IMG/VR virus record: IMGVR_UViG_3300001041_000026
Location: 1 to 49,313 of that record
DNA: 49,313 bases
Source: a virus
Direction: 5' to 3' (one strand)
In this document: in pieces, positions 41,254-48,901 of the stretch
How positions within the stretch are numbered: the first letter of the stretch is position 1
Layout: every line of letters begins with the position of its first letter
Translations under genes and position numbers: made by a program
Notes under the pieces: model-generated
Databases searched by the model: none
Told to the model about the DNA's origin: nothing
Seen by the model: the letters and a program-made list of their open reading frames with translations, nothing else

Positions 41254-42534
41254 TTATACTTGATTACTAATTGTAATTATCCTCTCACCAACAATACCTG
41301 AGGTATCATTAGCTGTAGCTTTTACGGTCACTGTACCATTGGTTACCGCAGTGAGTAACCCAGTATCACTGATCGCAGCTGCCCCGGTTCCCGGCTCTAC
41401 GGACCATGTATAGGTACCATCATCGGCATCAACAGGTAAAACTGCTGCAGCCATCTGAAGGGTGCCATCATTTACATCAATGATTACTGCACTTCCCGCT
41501 CCAGTTACTACAATGCTAGTCACCAGCTTAATTTGATTACTGAGCGTAATTACTAGATCATCTGTAACTCCACCCGCATCGTCTGCTGTGGCTGTGACGG
41601 TTACTGTTCCATCTGTTACTGCGGTTAACAATCCACCCGCACTAATCGTTGCTGTACCAGTTCCAGCTGCTACACTCCATGTTACAGAAGCATCTGTAGC
41701 ATTAGCAGGCAATGCAGCAACATCCATCTGTAGGGTACCACCATCTACTGTGATAGTTGTTGCACCAGCTGCACCCGATACAACTAGGCTAGCTACCCAG
41801 ATACTCTGATTACTTAACATGATCACACGGCTACCAATAACCCCTGAGCCATCATGAGCGGTTGCTACAACGGTTACAGTCCCATTAGACACTGCAGAGA
41901 GTAGGCCTTCTGCACTAATTGTAGCGGTTCCCGTACCCGCTGTAACACTCCAGACTACAGCACTATCCGCAGCATTAGCAGGTAATACTGCTACGGCCAT
42001 TTGGAGGGTGCCTCTGTCTGTTTCTACGGTTGTGGCATTCCCTGCCCCAGTAACTACTAAACTCTGTACCCAGATACTCTGGTTACTTAGCGTGACTACC
42101 CTGCTTCCGGATACCTTAGTCACATCGTTAGCTGTAGCCAACACGGTAACAGTGCCGTTTGTTAGTGACTGCAGTAAGCCACCAGAACTGATTGACGCTG
42201 TTCCTGTCCCAGCTGCTACACTCCATGCTACTGACTTATCGGTAGCAATAGCAGGAAGGACTTCAGATAACATTTGCAGCCTAGCCTTATCCACTGCAAT
42301 GGTTACCGCTCCTGCAGTCCCAGTTACAGCAACTGTTAGCACCTTTGTCGGGAAGGTTCCCCGGCCAAAGATCTGGCCACAATTAGGGCAGTGCTTTTCA
42401 CCTGGTGCCCCCGGACTCGTTGAGTTGATTCCCTTCGGTACTGCTTTTACCTGACATTGTGGACACTTAGCAAGCAACTTGCTGGCACTCTCATCAATAT
42501 TTGTATACTCTCGTGTATCTCCAATCTGACTCAT
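41254..42534 (-). CDS. Zinc ribbon plus four BIG2-type Ig-like repeats (426 aa)
   Basis: Residues 23-53 hold a CPQC ... CPNC zinc ribbon. Residues about 65-426 are four tandem repeats of about 88-90 residues with the pattern LQM...LPA-A-D-W-SV-GTGTA-IS-GLL-AV-NGTVTV-ATA-D, then V-LSNQ. This is the bacterial Ig-like group 2 fold. There is no signal peptide. The most likely role is capsid decoration (compare Hoc of T4) or a surface adhesin on the virion, anchored through the zinc ribbon. It lies alone between the large terminase and portal groups with a terminator on its downstream side. The combination is uncommon. Confidence 0.72.
   Translation of the reverse strand: MSQIGDTREYTNIDESASKLLAKCPQCQVKAVPKGINSTSPGAPGEKHCPNCGQIFGRGTFPTKVLTVAVTGTAGAVTIAVDKARLQMLSEVLPAIATDKSVAWSVAAGTGTASISSGGLLQSLTNGTVTVLATANDVTKVSGSRVVTLSNQSIWVQSLVVTGAGNATTVETDRGTLQMAVAVLPANAADSAVVWSVTAGTGTATISAEGLLSAVSNGTVTVVATAHDGSGVIGSRVIMLSNQSIWVASLVVSGAAGATTITVDGGTLQMDVAALPANATDASVTWSVAAGTGTATISAGGLLTAVTDGTVTVTATADDAGGVTDDLVITLSNQIKLVTSIVVTGAGSAVIIDVNDGTLQMAAAVLPVDADDGTYTWSVEPGTGAAAISDTGLLTAVTNGTVTVKATANDTSGIVGERIITISNQV
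41257..42340 (-). repeat. Four about 265-bp tandem repeats encoding Ig-like domains
   Basis: The repeats are in frame and encode BIG2-type domains in the zinc-ribbon protein. They share long blocks of similar DNA (for example the region coding for GTGTA and NGTVTV), so recombination between copies could change the number of domains. Confidence 0.75.
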
Positions 42535-42568
42535 ATAAATTCCCCCGTCCCATTTGCATATTAAACTA

Positions 42569-42595
42569 ATAATACCATTATTTATGGAAAATCAA
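42569..42595 (-). promoter_or_regulatory. Candidate promoter for the Ig-repeat gene
   Basis: On the minus strand: TTGATT (42595-42590), 15-nt spacer, TATTAT (42574-42569), in an AT-rich 85-bp gap. The spacer is short and the evidence is weak. A CTTCCGAAG palindrome lies just upstream at 42607. Confidence 0.3.
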
Positions 42596-42619
42596 TAGCC
42601 CTTTTACTTCCGAAGATTA

Positions 42620-42910
42620 TTAAACCTTACTACGACGCTCATTTCTACGGTACGGGCTCCTTGTAGGTTTATCTGCATGGGTTATTTCCCAGTTATGTTT
42701 TAGTGGTGGTTCTGCCTTATGTTTAGCCATTTGATTGCTGCAGTAAGTACCTTTACCACTTGACACAGCTCTGCACATCAGCACGCATTCGTCACACTTT
42801 GGTTCCTTTGCCCCTGCAAAGAATCCGAGGATTAGACAACCGATAATTACCCCAACTAATACCGCAAGTACAAGCCATCCGACATGCACAGTCCACCCAG
42901 CGTCTAACAT
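42620..42910 (-). CDS. Small membrane protein with Cys-rich domain (96 aa)
   Basis: The N-terminal segment (VHVGWLVLAVLVGVIIGCLI) is one clear transmembrane helix. Four cysteines follow (CDECVLMCRA and YCSN) and can bind metal on one side of the membrane. The C-terminus is basic (SPYRRNERRSKV). It is the third gene after the large terminase, with good AGGAGG. The function is unknown; a role in lysis or superinfection is possible but unsupported. Confidence 0.55.
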   Translation of the reverse strand: MLDAGWTVHVGWLVLAVLVGVIIGCLILGFFAGAKEPKCDECVLMCRAVSSGKGTYCSNQMAKHKAEPPLKHNWEITHADKPTRSPYRRNERRSKV

Positions 42911-42926
42911 ATTCCCCTTCCTCCTC

Positions 42927-43541
42927 TTAGCGCTTCATGAGCTTATAGTCTTCAGCTAACAGAGCTGCCGACTCTGCATCATCCCAATAGCTTAGGTTAC
43001 CAGCGTACATCCGGCCTTTTCGAATATCGTTATCTACCAGCTCTAGCCAGTAAACCACACTATCCCCATCCATCCAGTAGGTTCTTGTGACCTTATACCC
43101 TAACTTCAGAAGCTTCAGGGCCACTGAGAAATCAAAGGTTGTCCCCTCTAAGGATTTTATGTCTATGGTATTTGGCACACAGAGCGCTGTTACTTTAGGT
43201 GATCCTGGACTACACATCGCAGTTCTCCATGCTTTCTTAAATGACTCAATCTCTTCGTGTGAGAAGTCCTCTTTAAATTTGATTATACAAACACTTGAGT
43301 CAATCGGTTTGATTTCTAGGCCTTCACCTATGGCACTCCTAGTCCCAAATTTTGTGTATGCCTTTTCAAACTGAGCTTTAGGTGACCATGAGGTGTAGCC
43401 ATCTTCATACTTCACTAGATAGCCATTACCTTCTTCATCAGCGTTCTCAGTGCTAATTGGCCGATCAAATAGTATTAGGCTAGCCTCTTTTGCTGTCATA
43501 GGCTTTGCCTCGATCATCTTAAATCCAATGTACATATCCAT
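42927..43541 (-). CDS. Phage protein with Tad2-like (DUF2829) C-terminal domain (204 aa)
   Basis: The N-terminus (MYIGFKMIEAKPMTAKEASL, then GYLVKYEDGYTSWSPKAQFE and KAY) follows a pattern common in phage proteins. The C-terminal 70 residues (TFDFSVALKLLKLGYKVTRT, YWMDGDSVVYWLELVDN, then LLAEDYKLM) match the DUF2829/Tad2 layout, FD-AL-LK-G-KV-R--W followed by LLAEDW. Tad2 proteins block Thoeris defence by binding its cyclic nucleotide signal. Here the domain is fused to an extra N-domain, so the activity is only inferred. ATG 43541 is nine bases from AAGGAGG; the frame extends to 43595. Confidence 0.65.
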   Translation of the reverse strand: MDMYIGFKMIEAKPMTAKEASLILFDRPISTENADEEGNGYLVKYEDGYTSWSPKAQFEKAYTKFGTRSAIGEGLEIKPIDSSVCIIKFKEDFSHEEIESFKKAWRTAMCSPGSPKVTALCVPNTIDIKSLEGTTFDFSVALKLLKLGYKVTRTYWMDGDSVVYWLELVDNDIRKGRMYAGNLSYWDDAESAALLAEDYKLMKR

Positions 43542-43833
43542 TTGTTTCATCCTCCTTATAGTCAATGACTGCAGGAATCTTAGCGTACCAGCCATCTGTG
43601 TATGCCATAGTCATACTCACAGGCTCTAGAACTTCTAAGGCATCTCTGCTTACCCATGGTTTTAATCGTGTAAACTTACCAGTTTCTCTAAACTCCTTGA
43701 GCATGCGCCTACCTTCCTTAGGCATAGCAGTCAGGTATTGTACTTCAGAACCCTCTGACATTCTATAGGCTAGTACGGCTACCCTATGTTCTTTCAAATG
43801 TACAACTTTCTGCACAATCTTCCGCATTTTCAT
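43519..43833 (-). CDS. Hypothetical protein (104 aa)
   Basis: The protein is mixed alpha/beta and basic in the first half (KMRKIVQKVVHLKEHRVAVL) with TRLKPWVSRDALEVLEPVS in the middle. There is no membrane segment. It overlaps the Tad2-like gene start by 23 bp, so the two are translationally coupled. It follows the large terminase gene. No family recognised. Confidence 0.5.
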   Translation of the reverse strand: MKMRKIVQKVVHLKEHRVAVLAYRMSEGSEVQYLTAMPKEGRRMLKEFRETGKFTRLKPWVSRDALEVLEPVSMTMAYTDGWYAKIPAVIDYKEDETNGYVHWI

Positions 43834-43845
43834 ATTAATCCTCCT

Positions 43846-45663
43846 CTAGAAAAAGAAATCTCCCCCGCCACCTTTACCAACCTTCCGTAAGGCGATTGTC
43901 AAATAGTTCGTTGCATGGGCAAAGTGATCTCCACCTGGAAGGGTGCCCACTCTCTCAGATATGATCTCTTTTTTAGTCTTCTCATCTTCTTCAATATCTC
44001 TTATCAGGACAATGTTGGTTAGGTGCTTGATAAAGAAGGTTTCAAAGAGCGGATTAAGCACAACCCATGCTGGTATCACAAAGAGCCCTTCTCTAAACAT
44101 CCGGGCCATAAGCTTAAGGTCTAGTGTTCGATCAACGTTAACCTTGGCCTCATCCTCGTGCCACTGATCATCTACATTCTTCGTTGAGGTCGTTGACAGA
44201 TTAGGGTAGAAACAGCTAAATACTTTACCCGGGAATACTTGCATAAGCTCCCAGTTACGGTCCTTGCCATAGCCTGCGTCAAATACCCCACGTTTAGCAT
44301 CCCATTGTCTCATCTTATCAGCGGTCCTCGATATATGTGGGTTGTTCTTCCGGCCATCTGTAGTCACTGCTTCATCATCTTTAACGTCCCATATGTCCAG
44401 AATAATGATCTTACTTGGGTTATCTGGATGAGGCATGCCAGCAGTACCCCACGATGTGTTACCCCAGTCTACACCTAGACACACACGATCCCTTCTGAGG
44501 TCATAGGGATTCGTAAGCGACGTATCACAGCATCTAAGAATATCCCCCTTAGATATCATGACATTGTCCCCAAGGTAGGTTAGGCCAATAACATAGTTCA
44601 TAAACAGCTGCTCTAGCTTATAGTCAGCTTTCTTCTGCATGAGTTGGCTAGGGCTTATCCACGGGCACATAAGTTGGCTTATTTGATAACCCCTGATTCG
44701 ATCTCTATGAGGGTAGAGCGGTTGCCATATGCCATTGATCCGCATTTCGTCACTAATAGGTCTCTTACACTTCAAACAAGTGTATATGTACCTGTCTGAC
44801 TCCTGCACCCAGTCATAGACTAGATGCAAGTTGTGATTTGGCCGATCATGGCGGTCTACAGTAAGCTGCTCTACACCCTTCGGAAAGTCATGTATCATCG
44901 TAGTCCAATGATTACAGTGTGGGCATTTCATAAACCAATGCTGTTGATCTGAATCTTTGAAGCTTGCATTCACACCTACACCAGGGAGGCTAGGGGTTGA
45001 TACGTCCCTTCTCCATCCATAGGCGCTGGATGACAGCGTTTCATTGAAGGCAATCATGACATTTGGTGCCATTCTGTCGATCTCATCGAACACAACCACG
45101 TCGCATGGTATTCCTTCTCCGGCTTTTGGTGTACTACCACTACGGAAATAGAGCCAGCTGTTATCCCCCATCTTCCGTAGTCGTACATTGTCCACAGGAT
45201 CTTCACCCTGCCTCTTTTTACCTGTCTTTGGGTCATAGCCCATACGACTCTTCACATGAGGTGACTCTCTCATAACCTCCTCGATCCGTGTCTTTGAGAA
45301 GTCAGCCACTTGGTCAAACGTTGGGAAGACATAGACGATAGATGAGTAGGGATGAGTATCAGCAAACCATAAGACTTCTCTAACCTCGTTCTCACTGGCC
45401 CCACATTGCCGGGACTTCTGTTCTGACTTATATGGGTGCTGGTCATCTAGCATTTGCTGAAGAAACTGCCTTTGACCACGGAGCCCTATATTCTGCTCTT
45501 GAGGGGATATCTGAAAGGCCTTCCGTAGGTCCAAGGAGCCATCAGGATTGAGTTGTTCGAAGCGATAAGGCTTTCCCCTTAGCTTAGTGTGGTACTGAGC
45601 CCATATAGAGGGCCTAGTGCGTATTTGATAGTCAAATATCTCCTGTCGTGAGAAGCCCTCCAT
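43846..45663 (-). CDS. Terminase large subunit (GpA-like)
   Basis: 605 aa DNA-packaging motor. ATPase part: adenine/Walker A-like KSRQCGASE at about 82-90 and Walker B VVVFDEID at about 191-199. A zinc-finger insert is formed by CPHC at about 247-250 and CLKC at about 297-300. The nuclease part has acidic residues in LGVDWGN (about 398), VFDAGYG (about 464) and GGDHFAHA (about 577). The Walker A is of the SRQ-G-S type seen in lambda gpA relatives. The C-terminus ends GGGGDFFF. It docks on the portal, and the small terminase is four to five genes upstream, a looser arrangement than usual. Confidence 0.9.
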   Translation of the reverse strand: MEGFSRQEIFDYQIRTRPSIWAQYHTKLRGKPYRFEQLNPDGSLDLRKAFQISPQEQNIGLRGQRQFLQQMLDDQHPYKSEQKSRQCGASENEVREVLWFADTHPYSSIVYVFPTFDQVADFSKTRIEEVMRESPHVKSRMGYDPKTGKKRQGEDPVDNVRLRKMGDNSWLYFRSGSTPKAGEGIPCDVVVFDEIDRMAPNVMIAFNETLSSSAYGWRRDVSTPSLPGVGVNASFKDSDQQHWFMKCPHCNHWTTMIHDFPKGVEQLTVDRHDRPNHNLHLVYDWVQESDRYIYTCLKCKRPISDEMRINGIWQPLYPHRDRIRGYQISQLMCPWISPSQLMQKKADYKLEQLFMNYVIGLTYLGDNVMISKGDILRCCDTSLTNPYDLRRDRVCLGVDWGNTSWGTAGMPHPDNPSKIIILDIWDVKDDEAVTTDGRKNNPHISRTADKMRQWDAKRGVFDAGYGKDRNWELMQVFPGKVFSCFYPNLSTTSTKNVDDQWHEDEAKVNVDRTLDLKLMARMFREGLFVIPAWVVLNPLFETFFIKHLTNIVLIRDIEEDEKTKKEIISERVGTLPGGDHFAHATNYLTIALRKVGKGGGGDFFF

Positions 45664-45675
45664 GATGTCACCTGC

Positions 45676-45882
45676 CTATTCCATCTTCTGTTTAGTCACT
45701 CGCTTATCTCGGTATTTTTTAATCAAAAACTCAACGAAGCATTTTTTAACGCCTAATACTTCTAGTATCTTGGTAAAGGCCCAATCCCACGCATAAAATA
45801 CAGCTACAACAAGCAGACCAGTTAGTCCGGATAAGGATAGAATAATAATCGCATGTATTAAAGTGTCTGATACCTTGAACAT
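45676..45882 (-). CDS. Small membrane protein (68 aa)
   Basis: One transmembrane helix of about 25 residues (IHAIIILSLSGLTGLLVVAV) is followed by FYAWDWAF and a basic tail (KKYRDKRVTKQKME). The ribosome binding site overlaps the stop of the preceding small membrane protein, implying coupled translation. A holin-like or inner membrane role is conceivable; there is no direct evidence. Confidence 0.55.
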   Translation of the reverse strand: MFKVSDTLIHAIIILSLSGLTGLLVVAVFYAWDWAFTKILEVLGVKKCFVEFLIKKYRDKRVTKQKME

Positions 45883-45894
45883 AGTGTTCCCCCT

Positions 45895-46074
45895 CTAGGA
45901 CCAGTTATAGTACTTAGGCTTTCGGCCTAAAGCTCTAATCTTGGTATACTTAGCTCTTAAGGCTTTAATTACCTTCTTTAGCTGAATGATCTTTACAGCG
46001 AATATTAGGCTAACGACCATAAGGCCTAGTGTAAGCACAATGATGATCGATACAGTTGTCCCTGCATCATACAT
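45895..46074 (-). CDS. Small membrane protein (59 aa)
   Basis: The ATG at 46074 is nine bases after AAAGGAGG, and the frame ends at TAG 45895-45897. Residues 8-29 (VSIIIVLTLGLMVVSLIFAV) form a transmembrane helix; the rest is a basic tail (QLKKVIKALRAKYTKIRALG and a KPKYYNW end). It is paired with the 68-aa membrane protein downstream. Two adjacent small membrane proteins suggest a holin-type or membrane-anchoring pair, which is inference. Confidence 0.6.
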   Translation of the reverse strand: MYDAGTTVSIIIVLTLGLMVVSLIFAVKIIQLKKVIKALRAKYTKIRALGRKPKYYNWS

Positions 46075-46111
46075 CGGTGTATTCCTCCTTTATGCTCTGG
46101 TCTATTTGACC

Positions 46112-46702
46112 TTAGTCCTCAACTTCTGAAGATGATTCTAATTTCTTTTGTTTTAGCCTAGCTTGTTTACGCTCAAACTTCCTTACTCCCTTTTCATAGG
46201 ATCTAATTATATCCTTATAGAAGTCTGTATTAAACCAAAAAGCCCCTTCCCTCAGCGTCATACCATCTGGCACAAAACGCTCAAAAACATCCATTTGAAG
46301 ACCTGTCATAGTAGCTAGGTTTATAAAGGGATGCTCAGGTACTTTTAGCTTTTTTAAGTACTCTTGTCTCAGCCACTCAAAAGTATCAATGTACTTTAAT
46401 TTCCAAGCAAATGCCTTTTCCCCTGTAAAACCCATAGTAAGAAGTATAAAACCTCTAAAAGTCATATCATAGAATCTTTGTACCCTACCATGCACATCTG
46501 CATACTTAGCTGGCACAAAATAGCTTTCAGAGATGTGCCCAATTTTGGACACATCTATTTGCGCAATTAGATTATCAATATCTCGTAATACGTGCCTGTG
46601 GTCCTTTTCAAAGTTTTTAGCAATAATTCTGCTGTCTACTTTAAAGATATCGCCTTCAACAACTATCTTAGTTAATTCATTCATAGGTATGTACCTGTTC
46701 AT
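46112..46702 (-). CDS. Rha-family phage regulatory protein
   Basis: 196 aa. The N-terminal part (FKVDSRIIAKNFEKDHRHVL, then RDIDNLI) and the middle (YDMTFRGFILLTMGFTGEKA, then FAWKLKYIDTFEWL) match the Rha domain, with its DSR-IA-xF-K-H-HVLRDI and MT-GF-LL-MGFTG-KA signatures. A basic C-terminal tail (RKFERKQARLKQKKL) follows. Rha proteins are known from temperate phages where they interfere with growth in hosts lacking certain factors; the function is poorly defined. The start overlaps the upstream gene by 26 bp. Its presence hints at a temperate lineage. Confidence 0.75.
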   Translation of the reverse strand: MNRYIPMNELTKIVVEGDIFKVDSRIIAKNFEKDHRHVLRDIDNLIAQIDVSKIGHISESYFVPAKYADVHGRVQRFYDMTFRGFILLTMGFTGEKAFAWKLKYIDTFEWLRQEYLKKLKVPEHPFINLATMTGLQMDVFERFVPDGMTLREGAFWFNTDFYKDIIRSYEKGVRKFERKQARLKQKKLESSSEVED

Positions 46703-46943
46703 CTAACTCCTTATTACCTAAGATAGTTTGTAGGCACTCTTCATAGGTGTCCTTACCATGTAACTCGCATAGCTGTTTTCTCATTACAGGTGCTAATTCG
46801 GAATTAAGCCAATCTTTAGCTGCCTCTACATCCATATGTCGTGGTGTAATTTGCATAAGATCAACTAAAGATACTTCCCGATTAAGCGCAACATCAATAA
46901 AAACTCTAAATACTGCCTGAGCCTGTTCCTCTGTCTTAAACAT
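46677..46943 (-). CDS. Hypothetical protein (88 aa)
   Basis: The protein is alpha-helical and acidic (EEQAQAVFRVFIDVALNREV, then YEECLQTILGNKEL). There is no membrane segment or known motif. It overlaps Rha and begins just downstream of the intergenic region that separates it from the divergent RHH regulator. It might be involved in regulation or counter-defence; nothing in the sequence decides. Confidence 0.45.
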   Translation of the reverse strand: MFKTEEQAQAVFRVFIDVALNREVSLVDLMQITPRHMDVEAAKDWLNSELAPVMRKQLCELHGKDTYEECLQTILGNKELDEQVHTYE

Positions 46944-46971
46944 CCTAATCCCACTCCCTTGCTAATTTAGT

Positions 46972-47000
46972 TTGACATTTAGTGTACTTCCTAGTAGCAT
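46972..47000 (+). promoter_or_regulatory. Promoter for the ribbon-helix-helix gene
   Basis: TTGACA (46972-46977), 17-nt spacer, TAGCAT (46995-47000). The gene starts about 78 bp downstream after GGGAGG. Two further TATACT boxes at 47019 and 47024 could act as alternative -10 elements. The gap also contains the leader of the divergent minus-strand gene. Confidence 0.5.
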
Positions 47001-47077
47001 AAACAGTAATTACTTGGATATACTATACTGCTAAATGCTTCCACTTACAAGTCATACCACTTTAGGGAGGGCTACCC

Positions 47078-47245
47078 ATGCTTAAGAATAGGGTTAAATT
47101 AGGCTCAGCCGTTGATCGTGAAACATACGAAATACTAAAAAACCTATCAGTAGACTCAAGAATTTCCATTGCTAAACTACTAGATGAAGCTATAAAAGAC
47201 CTAGCTGTTAAGTTCAAACTTCAACAGCAGAAGATCAACTCTTAA
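47078..47245 (+). CDS. Ribbon-helix-helix transcriptional regulator (55 aa)
   Basis: ATG 47078, seven bases after GGAGG; TAA at 47243-47245. The sequence (MLKNRVKLGSAVDRETYEIL, then KNLSVDSRISIAKLLDEAIK) has the RHH layout: strand, helix, SxxS-type turn, helix, ending in a helical tail. It is a small dimeric DNA-binding protein, probably a repressor of its own or the divergent operon. It is one of only two plus-strand genes, and it has its own promoter and terminator, so it is an independent transcription unit. Confidence 0.75.
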   Translation: MLKNRVKLGSAVDRETYEILKNLSVDSRISIAKLLDEAIKDLAVKFKLQQQKINS

Positions 47246-47260
47246 CGAGTTGATCTTTTT
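47231..47260 (+). terminator. Intrinsic terminator of the RHH gene
   Basis: An 11-bp perfect stem (47231-47241 with 47247-47257) is followed by T residues (47256-47260) and CTTA. The stop codon lies in the loop. It sits between the converging RHH gene and the zinc-finger gene. Confidence 0.85.
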
Positions 47261-47261
47261 C

Positions 47262-47450
47262 TTATACCTTCACAAACCCATGCCTTTTACACACCGGGCA
47301 CGACTCCTTAAGTTCTAGTCGTGTAGGTAGCCCATGGTTATTATGTATCATACAAGATACTGGAACCTTGCCTGAACCGTTGCAATGGCTACACCGCTTT
47401 GACTTCCGCATATGGGTTGTAGCAGGTTCCTCCTGCAGCACATTAGCCAT
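47262..47450 (-). CDS. Small DnaJ-like zinc-knuckle protein (62 aa)
   Basis: Two CxxC knuckles, CSHCNGSGKV and CPVCKRHGFV, with the CxxCxGxG style of DnaJ zinc fingers, are separated by about 25 residues. No other domain is present. Its ATG overlaps the stop of the next gene (TAATG), so the two are coupled. It probably binds nucleic acid or a protein through the zinc site; the specific role is unknown. Confidence 0.6.
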   Translation of the reverse strand: MANVLQEEPATTHMRKSKRCSHCNGSGKVPVSCMIHNNHGLPTRLELKESCPVCKRHGFVKV

Positions 47451-47638
47451 TAGTGAGTACCAAAGTATGGATTCTTATGCTGCTCCATATCCGCTTGGAG
47501 AAGTTGCAGACTGCTGTTTGGGCACATGCCCTGGCTGGATACAATTTGAAGAGGCCTCTCACAGTAGCTGCATTTCGTTTGGTTGGTACTTCCATAGGTA
47601 ACATTGCATACTTGACAAATCTTAGGCACGACAATCAT
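47450..47638 (-). CDS. Small zinc-ribbon protein (62 aa)
   Basis: The CQVC ... CSYC pair (about residues 8-11 and 23-26) plus a third Cys (MCPN) suggest a zinc ribbon. The C-terminus is polar. ATG 47638 lies only one base after AGGGGG, so a GTG at 47629 could be used instead. The alternative frame at 47443-47634 overlaps it and is less likely. Function unknown. Confidence 0.5.
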   Translation of the reverse strand: MIVVPKICQVCNVTYGSTNQTKCSYCERPLQIVSSQGMCPNSSLQLLQADMEQHKNPYFGTH

Positions 47639-47724
47639 TCCCCCTGTTTACTCATTCGTTTAACACGAACCCGCTCATAGCCATAGTTTGTCCACTCTAT
47701 GGCGTTGTGCAGGTTGTTTAACAA
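47635..47724 (-). CDS. Possible very small peptide gene (29 aa)
   Basis: TTG 47724 to TGA at 47635-47637, overlapping the next start in the coupled ATGA manner. The predicted end (IEWTNYGYERVRVKRMSKQ) looks protein-like and the frame fills the gap between two genes. There is no clear ribosome binding site, so it is only a possibility. Confidence 0.25.
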   Translation of the reverse strand: MLNNLHNAIEWTNYGYERVRVKRMSKQGE

Positions 47725-47727
47725 CTA

Positions 47728-48003
47728 CTATTCGAAGATAACTATCTTCCCTACATGCTCTGCATGTAGCTTTCCAATATTTGCACCAATACTAGGCTCC
47801 CAGCCACGTAGTAGGTATATCGCCTCACAAATATTAAGCATTGGGATACATACACTCATGTACTCCTCTTGTGTAAATCCTTTAGGTAGTAGTGCAGGAT
47901 TAAGCACTGTGTTCCCTAATTCCGTTAACTCTTTCTCAGCCTGTGCAAATTCTGCTTGATAATTTTCATTGCCTGTTATAGCACCAGCAATGTATATTTT
48001 CAT
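47728..48003 (-). CDS. DUF4406 nucleoside deoxyribosyltransferase-like protein (91 aa)
   Basis: The start KIYIAGAITGNENYQAEFAQ and the later NPALLPKGFTQEEYMSVCIP, then MLNICEAIYLLRGWEPSIGA match DUF4406, a small fold related to nucleoside 2-deoxyribosyltransferases. The YIAG-ITG and YLL-GWE-S-GA motifs are present. It may hydrolyse or exchange nucleotides, but the activity is unproven for phage members. ATG 48003 is used; the frame extends upstream into the small terminase gene, whose stop overlaps the AAGGAG site. Confidence 0.75.
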   Translation of the reverse strand: MKIYIAGAITGNENYQAEFAQAEKELTELGNTVLNPALLPKGFTQEEYMSVCIPMLNICEAIYLLRGWEPSIGANIGKLHAEHVGKIVIFE

Positions 48004-48010
48004 ATTCCCT

Positions 48011-48832
48011 CTACTCCTTCTCACCAGTGATACCCCGAATCACATCATCACTGACATCTTTAAACTGGGCTTCTAAAGCCCTTCGTTCTTCAGCGCTTTT
48101 GCTGGCCATTATAGTATCAATATTAGCGATAGCTATACCAACGACACCGCTCAAGTTGGTATTCTGCTCCACCTTCGATTGCTCTACAAATTCATCTTTT
48201 TCTTGAGCGATCTGCTTGGCAATCGTTTGGATGGCTGTTAGCACTGGGCCAATAGACTTATCTGTTAAGTTAACCCCATCAATCTCCGCTACAACCTTAT
48301 CAAAGAGTAAGCGGGTCACTTTGTTAAGCCCTGCAATCCGCTCCTGCTTATTGGCCCATCCTGTCTCCATCACGAGCCCATTAACATGACCCTTGAACTC
48401 TGGATGCTGCAACCATGCATAGATCATAGACTTATGCATGCCTAGCACTTTAGCTATTTGGGTAATAGGATGCCCAGCACCTATCATATCAGCAGCCTTG
48501 TAGCGCCTAGGGTTCCATCTCCAGGTCTTCGGTATCACGTTCTTGTAGCTAGCAGGAACGACAATTGTATATACCTTATCGCCAGAACCTCTAACCTCAA
48601 GCTGCACATACTTCGGAGACTTGCCCGTTAGTACTTTGCGTGCTGTTATGGGGTTTTTTCTTTTGCTAACAGCTATAACCCTAGTCTGTGTGGCAGGGAC
48701 GGGCATATTTAGTTGCATGCGTTGTCTTTTCCCTTTAGCTATTTTTGGGGCCTCTGCTACTGCTATTTCTTCAGGTGTATACTTAACAGGTTTTGCAGCC
48801 TGCTTTATCTTAGATATTAGTTTATGCCCCAT
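48011..48832 (-). CDS. Terminase small subunit
   Basis: 273 aa. A helix-turn-helix at about 112-140 (KAADMIGAGHPITQIAKVLG, then MHKSMIYAWLQHPEFKG) recognises phage DNA for packaging. The N-terminus (1-70) is basic and flexible; the C-terminus is helical (LTAIQTIAKQIAQEKDEF) and suited to ring assembly. The order resembles small terminases of Bacillota phages (phBC6A51-like). It is the first gene of the late operon, after an AT-rich leader with a candidate promoter. The large terminase is about 2.3 kb downstream, with other genes between them. Confidence 0.78.
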   Translation of the reverse strand: MGHKLISKIKQAAKPVKYTPEEIAVAEAPKIAKGKRQRMQLNMPVPATQTRVIAVSKRKNPITARKVLTGKSPKYVQLEVRGSGDKVYTIVVPASYKNVIPKTWRWNPRRYKAADMIGAGHPITQIAKVLGMHKSMIYAWLQHPEFKGHVNGLVMETGWANKQERIAGLNKVTRLLFDKVVAEIDGVNLTDKSIGPVLTAIQTIAKQIAQEKDEFVEQSKVEQNTNLSGVVGIAIANIDTIMASKSAEERRALEAQFKDVSDDVIRGITGEKE

Positions 48833-48901
48833 GGGTAAAATCGCCTCCTCCCTAGGTGTATAGGGACTCCCAGGACCTGCGTCCGAGGAATTCTATGGAG
48901 T

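Noticed and set aside
42008-42454. 148-aa plus-strand open frame inside the Ig-repeat gene
   Set aside because: Mirror of repetitive coding DNA; shows the same repeat period and no start signals.
47443-47634. Minus-strand open frame overlapping the small zinc-ribbon gene
   Set aside because: TTG start with poor signals; the other frame has regular CxxC knuckles and stop/start coupling.
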